From contig JBKPFU010000089.1 of assembly GCA_046728975.1 (NCBI GenBank), positions 1-39,443 of the forward strand: DNA of 39,443 bases, read 5' to 3'. Every line of letters begins with the position of its first letter. The first letter of the stretch is position 1. The notes beneath the pieces were generated by a model. The model was not told where the DNA came from, did not search any database, and worked only from the letters and a program-made list of their open reading frames with translations. This document shows positions 26,780 to 36,096 of this stretch, piece after piece. The stretch comes from JBKPFU01 sp046728975 (GTDB lineage Bacteria; Actinomycetota; Thermoleophilia; Gaiellales; Gaiellaceae). The translations under genes were made by a program, and so were the position numbers.

Positions 26780-26791
26780 ACGCTATACATT
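26780..26791. promoter_or_regulatory. Back-to-back divergent -10 boxes
   Basis: Minus-strand TAGCGT (26785-26780) lies 9 nt before the metallophosphoesterase GTG. Plus-strand TACATT (26786-26791) lies 7 nt before GTG 26799. The hexamers are immediately adjacent around a TATA core (26784-26787 reads TATA on the plus strand). Both transcripts would be leaderless, and only one polymerase could occupy the site at a time. Confidence 0.6.
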
Positions 26792-26798
26792 GAGGTAC

Positions 26799-27038
26799 GT
26801 GGCAGACGAATCCACCGAGATCTTCGACGACCTCTACCTCGGCCTGCGCGCCGGCGGCGCGATGCGCAAGCGGCGCCGCGGCGAGCCGCTGACGCACGAG
26901 GAGCAGGAGGCCATCGGCCGCTGGGAACGGCTCTCGCCCTGGCGCAAGGTCGTCGCCGTGGGCGCCTTCGGTTTCGGGACATTCGGGCTCGGCTTCACGC
27001 TCGGCGCCCTCATTTTCGGACGCTGGCGTAAGGCCTAG
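26799..27038 (+). CDS. Small single-pass membrane protein
   Basis: A 79-residue protein whose hydrophilic N-terminal part contains an acidic start (DESTEIFDDLYLGL), a basic patch (RKRRRG) and EPLTHEEQEAIGRWERL. One C-terminal membrane segment follows (VVAVGAFGFGTFGLGFTLGALIFG), ending in RWRKA. The positive tail suggests the C-terminus stays inside or forms a hairpin. GTG 26799 is chosen from the TACATT box 7 nt upstream; a longer in-frame form would run through the promoter and the metallophosphoesterase gene. I do not recognise the family. Its TAG shares CTAG with the AI-2E permease stop. Confidence 0.7.
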   Translation: MADESTEIFDDLYLGLRAGGAMRKRRRGEPLTHEEQEAIGRWERLSPWRKVVAVGAFGFGTFGLGFTLGALIFGRWRKA

Positions 27039-28099
27039 CCGGTTTCCGCGTCCTTCGCGGGAAAAATCACGGCGGGGACGTCCTCTTCGGCCGGGTTCTT
27101 GTTCAGCACGATCACGTCCAGAAGCGTCGCGACGACGGCCGCGATCGGCACCGCGACCAGGACGTAGAAGCCGCCGAGCAAGAGCCCGAACGCCGTGACG
27201 GAGACGAGCACGAGGAGCGGCGAGAGCCCGACCGCGTGGCCCAGCACGCGCGGAATGACGATGTAGTCCTCGAAGAGCCGAACGCCGAGGACGATCAGCC
27301 CGGCGGTCAGCGCGAGCTGCCAAGACTCGGTCAGCCCGACCCCGACGGCGACGGCTCCGGCTGCCAGCGGGCCGATGACGGGGACGATCTCGACCACTCC
27401 GGCGAAGATCCCGATCAGGAGCCAGAACCTGAGCCCGATCGCCCAGAACGCAAGCGAGAGCACGGTGCCGACGAAAAGGATCAGCAGGAGCTGCCCGCGG
27501 ACGAACGCGCCCAGCTTTGCGTCGATCAGATCCCAGGTGTCGCGCACGACGCGGCGCCTTCGGGTTGGTAAGAGCGAGAGAACAAGGCTCATCGCGCGGT
27601 CGCGCTCGAAGATCCAGTAGGCGGCCGCGGCGAGGACGAAGAAGATGCCGAGGAGAACCTCGAAGGCTGTCGTCGTCACCGTCACCGACGCGTGCACGAC
27701 GTCGGTGGCCGCGGGGAGGCGCTCGAGGCGCTTCTGGATGCCGGCCAGGATCTCGTGCTTGATTCCCGTCGACTCCCTCGTCGCCTTGTCGAGCTCGGAG
27801 CTCGAGGTCGGCACCGAGCCGATGGCCTCCCCGATCTGGTTGATGGCTCGGGGAACGACCAGCCAGAGGAAGAGGGCCACCAGGCCGGCGAGAGCGGCGT
27901 AGTGGACGGCGATGCCCACGCCCCGCGGGACGCGCCGACGCTGCATCGCGTCGATGCCCGGTCGCATCGCCGCCGCGATGATCAGCGCCAAGAAGATCAG
28001 CGAGATCAGGATCCGGAGCTTCCAAAGCGCGAGGGCGAGCGCAATGACCGCGACTGCGACTCCCGTCGCGACGAGCGCCTTGCGGGCGGTTTCCTTCAT
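27035..28099 (-). CDS. AI-2E family (TqsA/PerM-like) transporter
   Basis: A 354-residue membrane protein of the AI-2E-exporter superfamily, with about eight hydrophobic segments. Family text includes PGIDAMQRRRVPRGVGIAVHYAALAG near the start, a soluble central region (residues about 85-140), FFVLAAAAYWIFERDRAMSL, and the diagnostic end LRFWLLIGIFAGVVEIVPVIGPLAAG with DYIVIPRVLGHAVGLSPLLVL. Members export autoinducer-2 or act as Na+/H+ antiporters; which applies is unknown. ATG 28099 is the conventional start but has no Shine-Dalgarno. GTG 28120, in frame, would place the start 19 bp from the divergent PH-domain gene. The stop shares CTAG with the small membrane protein gene. Confidence 0.88.
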   Translation of the reverse strand: MKETARKALVATGVAVAVIALALALWKLRILISLIFLALIIAAAMRPGIDAMQRRRVPRGVGIAVHYAALAGLVALFLWLVVPRAINQIGEAIGSVPTSSSELDKATRESTGIKHEILAGIQKRLERLPAATDVVHASVTVTTTAFEVLLGIFFVLAAAAYWIFERDRAMSLVLSLLPTRRRRVVRDTWDLIDAKLGAFVRGQLLLILFVGTVLSLAFWAIGLRFWLLIGIFAGVVEIVPVIGPLAAGAVAVGVGLTESWQLALTAGLIVLGVRLFEDYIVIPRVLGHAVGLSPLLVLVSVTAFGLLLGGFYVLVAVPIAAVVATLLDVIVLNKNPAEEDVPAVIFPAKDAETG

Positions 28100-28139
28100 A
28101 GAGAGGAAACGGCCCTGCACACGCGAAGGTTTCGCGCAC

Positions 28140-28550
28140 GTGGATCCAGCCGAGCGAGTCTGCCTCGAAACGCGCCGCCACGGCATCGTGCTCGCGCGCC
28201 CGTTCGCGAAGGTATTCGCTCTCGCTTCCGCCGGCGGGTTGCTCTACTCGCGCGGCTGGCCGTTGCTCGTGATCGGCGCTGCCTTCCTCATCGGTGCGGC
28301 GCTGCTCGCGCTTCGCGCTGTCTGGAGGTGGGAGCGGACGCGGGTTGTGGTCACGACGCGTCGAGTCATGCTCATGTCGGGGACGCTGAGGCGCCGGACG
28401 AGCACGGCCGACGCGGGCCAGATCACGGTCGAGCAGAGCGCGCTCGGCAGGTTGCTCGGTTATGGAACGCTGATCGCCGGGTCACTCGCGATTCGACATG
28501 TCCCGGAGGCACGGCGGGTGCGCGGCCTGGTCGAGCGGTCGACCGCTTGA
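28140..28550 (+). CDS. Bacterial PH-domain (bPH2/DUF304) membrane protein
   Basis: A 136-residue protein. Two adjacent hydrophobic segments (FALASAGGLLY and WPLLVIGAAFLIGAALLALRA) are followed by a bPH2-like beta domain: VVVTTRRVMLMSGTLRRRTSTADAGQIT, then LGRLLGYGTLIAGSLAIRHV. The TTRRV text plus the GYGTL turn is typical of DUF304 proteins. GTG 28140 is selected as the first start after the divergent gene; only a loose GAAGGT box lies 9 nt upstream. The stop overlaps the ABC ATPase TTG as TTGA, so it probably travels with that transporter, perhaps as a membrane or assembly factor. Confidence 0.78.
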   Translation: MDPAERVCLETRRHGIVLARPFAKVFALASAGGLLYSRGWPLLVIGAAFLIGAALLALRAVWRWERTRVVVTTRRVMLMSGTLRRRTSTADAGQITVEQSALGRLLGYGTLIAGSLAIRHVPEARRVRGLVERSTA

Positions 28551-29431
28551 TCGAGGTTCGCGGACTTACGAAGCGGTACGGCTCCGTCACCGCCGTCGAC
28601 GATCTCTCCTTCGAGGTTCGGCCGTGCACGATCACCGGCTTCCTGGGCCCGAACGGCGCGGGCAAGACCACGACGCTTCGCATCCTCCTCGGTCTCGTGC
28701 TGCCGACGAGCGGCCAGGCGACGATCGCCGGTCGCCGGTACCGCGCGCTCGGGTCTCCGCTTCGCACCGTCGGCGCTGTGCTCGAGGCCTCGAACTACCA
28801 CCCTTCGCGAAGCGGGCGGAACCACCTACGCGTGCTCGCGACGGCGGCCGGGATCCCGCGGGCGCGCGTGGACGAGGTGTTGGCGGAGGTGGAGCTGACT
28901 CCGGCCGAGAAACGAAAGGTCGGCACGTACTCGCTCGGGATGCGGCAGCGGCTGAGCGTGGCGGCGGCCCTGCTCGGCAGCCCGGAGTTCCTCGTCCTCG
29001 ACGAGCCCGCGAACGGCCTCGATCCCGAGGGGATTCGGTGGCTGCGGAACTTCCTGCGTCGCTACGCGGAGGGAGGCGGCACGGTGTTCGTGTCGAGCCA
29101 TGTGCTCGCCGAGGTCTCACAGCTTGCGAACGAGGTCGTGATCATCCACCGTGGCCGTCTCGTCGCACACGAGTCCGTCGAGCAGCTGACGGCGCGCGTT
29201 TCCGGGGCGACGCGGGTGCGCTCGCCGCGGGCGGAGGAGCTGCAGCAGCGACTGCGTGCGGAAGGCATTGCCGTCGAGGCAGCGGGCGAGCGGCTGCTCG
29301 CGGTGCAGGCGCCGCCCGAACGGGTTGGCGACCTCGCGGCCGCAGCCGGGATCCCACTGCACGAGCTCGTCGCCGAATCCCGGACGCTCGAGGAAGCCTT
29401 CCTCGCGCTCACGGCCGGAGGCTCGTCGTGA
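28547..29431 (+). CDS. ABC exporter ATP-binding protein
   Basis: A 294-residue ABC ATPase of the ABC-2 exporter type. It has Walker A GPNGAGKTT, signature YSLGMRQRLSVAAALLG, Walker B FLVLDEPANGLDPEG, and the switch His in VFVSSHVLAEV. The C-terminal ~80 residues form the accessory domain seen in such exporters and end with TLEEAFLALT. TTG 28547 overlaps the PH-domain stop. The next gene, a permease, overlaps its stop as GTGA. LSLGMRQRL-type signatures are common in lantibiotic or drug exporters such as BcrA, but no resistance or bacteriocin gene is nearby and the substrate is unknown. Confidence 0.92.
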   Translation: MIEVRGLTKRYGSVTAVDDLSFEVRPCTITGFLGPNGAGKTTTLRILLGLVLPTSGQATIAGRRYRALGSPLRTVGAVLEASNYHPSRSGRNHLRVLATAAGIPRARVDEVLAEVELTPAEKRKVGTYSLGMRQRLSVAAALLGSPEFLVLDEPANGLDPEGIRWLRNFLRRYAEGGGTVFVSSHVLAEVSQLANEVVIIHRGRLVAHESVEQLTARVSGATRVRSPRAEELQQRLRAEGIAVEAAGERLLAVQAPPERVGDLAAAAGIPLHELVAESRTLEEAFLALTAGGSS

Positions 29432-30174
29432 GCCTTGTCCGTGCGGAGCTGCTGAAGACCGTGACGACGCGTCTGCTGCTCTGGTTCGGATTGGCGCTCG
29501 TCGCCCTGCTGGTGTTCGTTCTCTCGACGCGGATCGGGTCGGAAGACCTGGTGAGCTTGGCCCGGCACACGACCCAGCGGTCGATCCTCGAGACGGCGGG
29601 CCTCGCCGCCGTGATCACGGTCTTGCTCGGCTCGGTGCTCGTCACCACCGAGTACGCGCACGGCACGATCAACCAGACCTTCCTCGCCGTTCCCGTTCGG
29701 GAGCGGGTGTTCGCGGCCAAGCTGGCGGCGGTCGTGGTGCTCGCCGCCGCGTTCGCGGTCGTGTCCGCGGCGTTGACGCTGGCAATCACGGAGATCTGGT
29801 ACAGCGGCCGTGGCGTCGACCTCGAGCTCGGAGGCGGCACCATGACACCGTTCTTGGGGGCCGTCGCGGCATCGGTGCTTGCGGGAGCCATCGGTCTCGG
29901 TTTCGGGACGCTGCTGCGTCGTCAGACGGCTGCGATCGTTCTGATCATGGTCTGGCTGCTGATCGGCGAGGCTGCGGTCGGAGCGATCGGCAGTGACGCC
30001 CGCTACGCCCCGGGCCATGCGATCGCCGCCGTCCTCGTGGCGCATCGAGAGGGAACAAGCGACCTGCTGGGCGCTTGGGGCGGCGTCGCTACCGCGCTGG
30101 TGTACGCCGCGCTCTTCGGCGGTCTGGGCCTCCTCGTCGCCGTCCGGTCCGACGTCGAAAGCCGCGCCGACTAG
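29428..30174 (+). CDS. ABC-2 type permease subunit
   Basis: A 248-residue integral membrane protein with about six hydrophobic segments, beginning VSLVRAELLKTVTTRLLLWFGLALVALLVF. The text EYAHGTINQTFLAVPVRERVFAAKLAAVV is the typical cytoplasmic loop of ABC-2 permeases, which contacts the ATPase. It presumably dimerises and forms the translocation path with the preceding ATPase. GTG 29428 overlaps the ATPase stop as GTGA, which fixes the start. It is the last gene of the PH-ATPase-permease operon. REP copy B follows 8 nt after the stop. Confidence 0.9.
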   Translation: MSLVRAELLKTVTTRLLLWFGLALVALLVFVLSTRIGSEDLVSLARHTTQRSILETAGLAAVITVLLGSVLVTTEYAHGTINQTFLAVPVRERVFAAKLAAVVVLAAAFAVVSAALTLAITEIWYSGRGVDLELGGGTMTPFLGAVAASVLAGAIGLGFGTLLRRQTAAIVLIMVWLLIGEAAVGAIGSDARYAPGHAIAAVLVAHREGTSDLLGAWGGVATALVYAALFGGLGLLVAVRSDVESRAD

Positions 30175-30182
30175 GAAGCGAA

Positions 30183-30227
30183 TGTAAAGCAGGGTCAGAC
30201 CCTTGGCCTTGGCCGCTACGGCCATGG
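30183..30227 (+). repeat. REP element copy B, upstream of the RAYT gene
   Basis: TGTAAA, then the perfect palindrome AGGGTC-A-GACCCT (30191-30203), then a second stem TGGCCG-CTA-CGGCCA (30210-30224). It lies between the ABC permease stop and the RAYT gene, 62 bp before the RAYT promoter. This is the most regular of the three copies and is likely the element coupled to the transposase. RAYT genes are characteristically flanked by REP sequences; no copy was found on the downstream side. Confidence 0.8.
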
Positions 30228-30288
30228 CAGGCGTGTCGATTTCGGAACAAGCGGCGCCGTGCACACCGACCGCACCGCCAAGGCGAGC

Positions 30289-30294
30289 TACGGT
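30289..30294 (+). promoter_or_regulatory. Predicted -10 box of the RAYT gene
   Basis: TACGGT (TANNNT) ends 6 nt before GTG 30301, implying a leaderless message. The region 30228-30288 between REP copy B and this box shows nothing else I can name. Confidence 0.5.
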
Positions 30295-30300
30295 CGTAGA

Positions 30301-30756
30301 GTGACCCGCCAGCTGCGAAGCGACCTCCCGGACGGGATCTTCCACGTCACCGCGCGCGGCGTCGACGGCACGGTGATTTTCCTCGACGACACCGACCGAC
30401 TCCGATTCCTCGACCTCTACCGCCAGAGCGTCGAGCGGCACGACTGGCTGTGCCACACGTTCTGCCTGATGACGAACCACTACCACCTCGTCGTCGAGGC
30501 CGCGCGCGCGGCCGTCTCTGCCGGAATCCACAGGCTGAACGGCCTTCACGCGCAGCGGTTCAACCGCTGCCACCGACGCACCGGCCATCTCTTCGGCGAC
30601 CGCTTCTCGTCGTGGGTGATCGAGGACGAAGAGCACCTCACCGCGGCCTGCGAGTACGTCCTCCACAACCCTGTCCGCGCGGGCCTTTGCGAGCGGCCGG
30701 AGGACTGGCCGTGGTCGGGCATCCGGCACGAAAGCGAACACTTGTTCGCGTCATAA
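30301..30756 (+). CDS. REP-associated tyrosine transposase (RAYT, Y1 HUH family)
   Basis: A 151-residue single-strand transposase-like protein. It carries the HUH metal site in LMTNHYHLVVE (HxH near residues 59-61) and the Y1 nucleophile in YVLHNPVRAGL (Tyr near residue 120), both hallmarks of RAYT/TnpA-REP proteins. Other family text is GIFHVTARGVDGTVIFLDDTDRLRFL, RTGHLFGDRFSSWVIEDEEHL and WPWSGIRH. All catalytic residues and the full family length are present, so it looks intact. RAYTs are domesticated, usually single-copy relatives of IS200/IS605 transposases that process REP hairpins. There are no terminal inverted repeats and no accessory genes. REP copy B lies just upstream. Confidence 0.93.
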   Translation: MTRQLRSDLPDGIFHVTARGVDGTVIFLDDTDRLRFLDLYRQSVERHDWLCHTFCLMTNHYHLVVEAARAAVSAGIHRLNGLHAQRFNRCHRRTGHLFGDRFSSWVIEDEEHLTAACEYVLHNPVRAGLCERPEDWPWSGIRHESEHLFAS

Positions 30757-30764
30757 CCCGCCGA

Positions 30765-30770
30765 TACACT
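30765..30770 (+). promoter_or_regulatory. Predicted -10 box of uvrA
   Basis: TACACT ends 9 nt before ATG 30780, inside the 23-bp gap after the RAYT stop. The gene therefore probably has its own promoter and a leaderless or nearly leaderless message. No LexA operator was recognised here. Confidence 0.55.
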
Positions 30771-30779
30771 TGGTCGGTT

Positions 30780-33617
<2,838 letters not shown>

Positions 33618-33621
33618 CGAC

Positions 33622-33867
33622 CTAAAAGGGAAGCTTCCACCGAACCTTGCGGCCCGCCGTCGTGCTCTTGTCCGCGGCTTTCCGCGAGGTCGTGAACGGC
33701 TTCGCGAGCCAGTCTCCGACCTTGCCCGGCACGTGCCGGGCCTCACCGGCGCCTTTGACCAGCAGCTTGTCGAGGCGGTACTGCTCCTTCTCGGAGAGAT
33801 GAGGCGCGACGAACCCGAGCAGGAAGAGCACGAGAACTGCGGCCACGATCAGCCCCGCCGCGATCAC
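33622..33867 (-). CDS. Small N-terminally anchored membrane protein
   Basis: An 81-residue protein with one N-terminal hydrophobic segment (IAAGLIVAAVLVLFLLGFV) and a basic cytoplasmic tail. The tail reads HLSEKEQYRLDKLLVKGAGEA and ends GRKVRWKLPF with many Lys and Arg residues. I do not recognise a family. GTG 33867 is used because a TACCTC box (33880-33875, minus strand) lies 7 nt upstream and the protein begins at the membrane segment. It diverges from the Yip1-like gene with 38 bp between start codons and converges on uvrA. Confidence 0.65.
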   Translation of the reverse strand: MIAAGLIVAAVLVLFLLGFVAPHLSEKEQYRLDKLLVKGAGEARHVPGKVGDWLAKPFTTSRKAADKSTTAGRKVRWKLPF

Positions 33868-33893
33868 GAGCCGTGAGGTACCCGGCGAGGGAC

Positions 33894-33899
33894 TACGCT
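33894..33899 (+). promoter_or_regulatory. Predicted -10 box of the Yip1-like gene
   Basis: TACGCT ends 6 nt before GTG 33906. This decides the start: an earlier in-frame GTG at 33873 would lie upstream of the promoter. Confidence 0.5.
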
Positions 33900-33905
33900 G
33901 AACGT

Positions 33906-34535
33906 GTGAGCGCCCGGAGCGACCCGGCCGCGCAAGACCTCGATCGTGCCTGGCTCGTCCGCGCGGTCAGCGTGCTCGTGAGCCCCCGCGAGGTGTTCGA
34001 AGGGCTGCGCGACGACTCGCGGCGCGCCGCCCACGCCCGCGAAGAGCCGATCACTGCGCTCGTCATCCTGGCCGGGATCGCCGCAGTACTCTGGACGCCG
34101 GTCGCGGGAACCGTCATGAACGATCCGGCCTACGACGCCCTGTTGGTCGCGGTCTGGGCGTTCATCGGCGGCGGCTTCTACGGCGTGGCCGCCTATTGGA
34201 CGCTAGGCGCGCTCCTGTACGGCGGCATCCGCGCGCTCGGAGGGACCGCGAGCTTCCGCCAGGCGAGGCACGTCGTTGCGTTCGCCGCCGCTCCGATCGC
34301 GCTCTCGCTCTTCGTCGTCTGGCCGGTACGCCTCGCGGTCTACGGTACGGATCCGTTCAGGAGCGGCGGGGCGGATCACGGAGCCGGAGCGACCGCGTTC
34401 GCCGCGCTCGAGCTCGTCTTCGTCGCGTGGTCGCTCGCGCTGCTCGCGCTCGGAGCGCGGGTCGTCTACCGCTCGCCGACGTCGCCTGCGAGGCGCGCCT
34501 CGAAGTCGGCGAGCTCCTCGTCCGGGATCGAATAG
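33906..34535 (+). CDS. Yip1-like multi-pass membrane protein
   Basis: A 209-residue protein. The soluble N-terminus contains AWLVRAVSVLVSPREVFEGLRDDSRRA, where LVSPREVFEGLR is a pattern seen at the start of bacterial Yip1-domain proteins. About five hydrophobic segments follow: ITALVILAGIAAVLWTPVAG, LLVAVWAFIGGGFYGVAAYW, ALLYGGIRALGG, HVVAFAAAPIALSLFVVWPV and LELVFVAWSLALLALGARVVY. The function in bacteria is unknown. GTG 33906 is supported by the -10 spacing. The last 70 bases (34466-34535), coding only a Ser/Arg-rich tail after the final membrane segment, overlap the 3' end of panB on the other strand, so the tail may be under little constraint. Confidence 0.75.
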   Translation: MSARSDPAAQDLDRAWLVRAVSVLVSPREVFEGLRDDSRRAAHAREEPITALVILAGIAAVLWTPVAGTVMNDPAYDALLVAVWAFIGGGFYGVAAYWTLGALLYGGIRALGGTASFRQARHVVAFAAAPIALSLFVVWPVRLAVYGTDPFRSGGADHGAGATAFAALELVFVAWSLALLALGARVVYRSPTSPARRASKSASSSSGIE

Positions 34536-35341
34536 GTGTGCTGCTCCTCGGGGAACGCGCCCGAGCGCACCTCCTCTGCGTAGTGCTCGAGCGCGTCCCG
34601 GATCTCGCGTGAGAGGCTCGCGTAGCGCTTGACGAAGCGCGGAAGGTGGCCTTCCGTGAGCCCGAGCAGGTCGTGGTAGACGAGCACCTGGCCGTCGCAA
34701 CCGCGGCCCGCTCCGATCCCGATCGTCGGCACCGTCAGCCGTCGCGTGATCTCGTCGGCGACGGGTGCGGGAATCGCCTCGAGGACGACTGCGAATGCCC
34801 CGGCCTGCTCGAGCGCCAGGGCATCGTCGACGAGCCGGCGCGCCTTGTCGGCCGTCTTCCCCTGCGTCTTGAAGCCGCCGAGCATCGTGGCCGATTGCGG
34901 GGTCAGGCCCACATGCCCCATGACTGGGATGCCGGCGCCGACGATCGCGCTCACCCGTGAGAGCGACGGGCCCGCTCCTTCGAGCTTGACCGCATCGGCG
35001 CCGCCCTCCTTGAGGAAGCGGACGGCGTTCTCGACCGCCTTCTCGTCCGAGACCTGGAACGAGCCGAAGGGCATGTCTCCGATCACGATCGGGCGCCGCG
35101 CCGCACGCGAGACGGTCCGCGTCAGGAACAGCATCTCCTCCATCGTCACGGGCACTGTCGTGCCCTCGTGCCCGAGCACGACCATGGCCGCGGTGTCGCC
35201 GACGAGGATCACGTCGATGCCGGCGTCCTCGGCGAAGCGCGCGCCCGGTGCGTCGTACGCGGTGACCATCACGATCTTGTCGCCGCGCCGCTTCATCTCG
35301 ACGAGCTCGGGCAGCGGCATTTTGCCGGCGGGAACCGTCAT
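34466..35341 (-). CDS. panB: 3-methyl-2-oxobutanoate hydroxymethyltransferase
   Basis: A 291-residue enzyme, of usual family length, for the first committed step of pantothenate synthesis: transfer of a hydroxymethyl group from methylene-tetrahydrofolate to 2-oxoisovalerate, giving ketopantoate. Motifs: MVTAYDAPGARFAEDAGIDVILVGDT, GHEGTTVPVTMEEM, VIGDMPFGSF, AVKLEGA, VMGHVGLTPQS, AVVLEAIPAPVADEIT, and GIGAGRGCDGQVLVYHDLLG. The metal ligands (Asp of VGDT, Asp of GDMPFGS, Glu of LEGA) are all present. ATG 35341 overlaps the panC stop as ATGA, so it is last in the DUF2520-panC-panB operon. The 3' end overlaps the convergent Yip1-like gene by 70 bp. Confidence 0.97.
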   Translation of the reverse strand: MTVPAGKMPLPELVEMKRRGDKIVMVTAYDAPGARFAEDAGIDVILVGDTAAMVVLGHEGTTVPVTMEEMLFLTRTVSRAARRPIVIGDMPFGSFQVSDEKAVENAVRFLKEGGADAVKLEGAGPSLSRVSAIVGAGIPVMGHVGLTPQSATMLGGFKTQGKTADKARRLVDDALALEQAGAFAVVLEAIPAPVADEITRRLTVPTIGIGAGRGCDGQVLVYHDLLGLTEGHLPRFVKRYASLSREIRDALEHYAEEVRSGAFPEEQHTYSIPDEELADFEARLAGDVGER

Positions 35342-36096
35342 CTCTCTTCTCCTTCCAGAACGACATTGTCGATCAGCCTGACGTCACCGACGCGCACGGC
35401 GGCGGCGAGGACGCGGGGCTCGAAGTCGGCGACCGCTATGTAGTCGACCTCGAGCCTGTCCAGCAGCGCGCGGGCCCTGACCGGATCCTTCGTGCGCAGC
35501 GCCCGCGGCAGGCTCCGCGCCCGCTCGCGCTCCTCGGCGGAGAGGAGCACATTTCGCGAGGAGAGGGCGAGCCCGTCGGGATCGCGGACGGTCGGGAGGA
35601 CCCGGATCTCCACCCCCACCGCGAGGTCGCGCACCATCTGCCGGATTACCGCCGCCTGCTGTGCGTCCTTCTGGCCGCAGTAGGCCTTGTGCGGACGCAC
35701 GATGTTGAAGAGCTTCAGGCAGACCGTTGCGACGCCCCGAAAATGGCCGGGCCGGAACTCGCCCTCGAGCGGGCGCGACAGCTCCTCGACCTCGACCCAG
35801 GTCTGGAAGCCCGAGGGATAGATCTCGTCGACAGGTGGCACGAACAGGTAATCGACGCCTTCCTCCTCGGCCAGCTTCGCGTCGCGCTCCTCGTCGCGCG
35901 GGTAGCGCTCGAGGTCGTCGCGCTGGTCGAACTGGGCCGGGTTGACGAACAGCGAGACCACCACGACGTCGCATTCGGAGCGCGCGGCCCGGAAGAGCGA
36001 GAGATGGCCCTCGTGAAAGGCGCCCATGGTCGGAACGAGCCCCACGGAGCCTTCGGTCGCGAGCGGAAAATCACGGGCTGTACGGACGGTTTTCAC
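35338..36096 (-). CDS. panC: Pantothenate synthetase
   Basis: A 252-residue enzyme that ligates pantoate and beta-alanine with ATP. It shows VGLVPTMGAFHEGHLSLFRAA (the HIGH-like nucleotide motif is HEGH), VVSLFVNPAQFDQRDDLERYPR, YPSGFQTWVEVEELSRPLEG, GHFRGVATVCLKLFNIVRP, YCGQKDAQQAAVIRQMVRDL and LALSSRNVLLSAEER (KMSK-equivalent SSRN). It is shorter than the ~280-residue E. coli protein, mainly in the C-terminal domain. GTG 36096 overlaps the DUF2520 stop as GTGA, and the stop overlaps panB as ATGA. panD is not in the window. Confidence 0.97.
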   Translation of the reverse strand: MKTVRTARDFPLATEGSVGLVPTMGAFHEGHLSLFRAARSECDVVVVSLFVNPAQFDQRDDLERYPRDEERDAKLAEEEGVDYLFVPPVDEIYPSGFQTWVEVEELSRPLEGEFRPGHFRGVATVCLKLFNIVRPHKAYCGQKDAQQAAVIRQMVRDLAVGVEIRVLPTVRDPDGLALSSRNVLLSAEERERARSLPRALRTKDPVRARALLDRLEVDYIAVADFEPRVLAAAVRVGDVRLIDNVVLEGEER

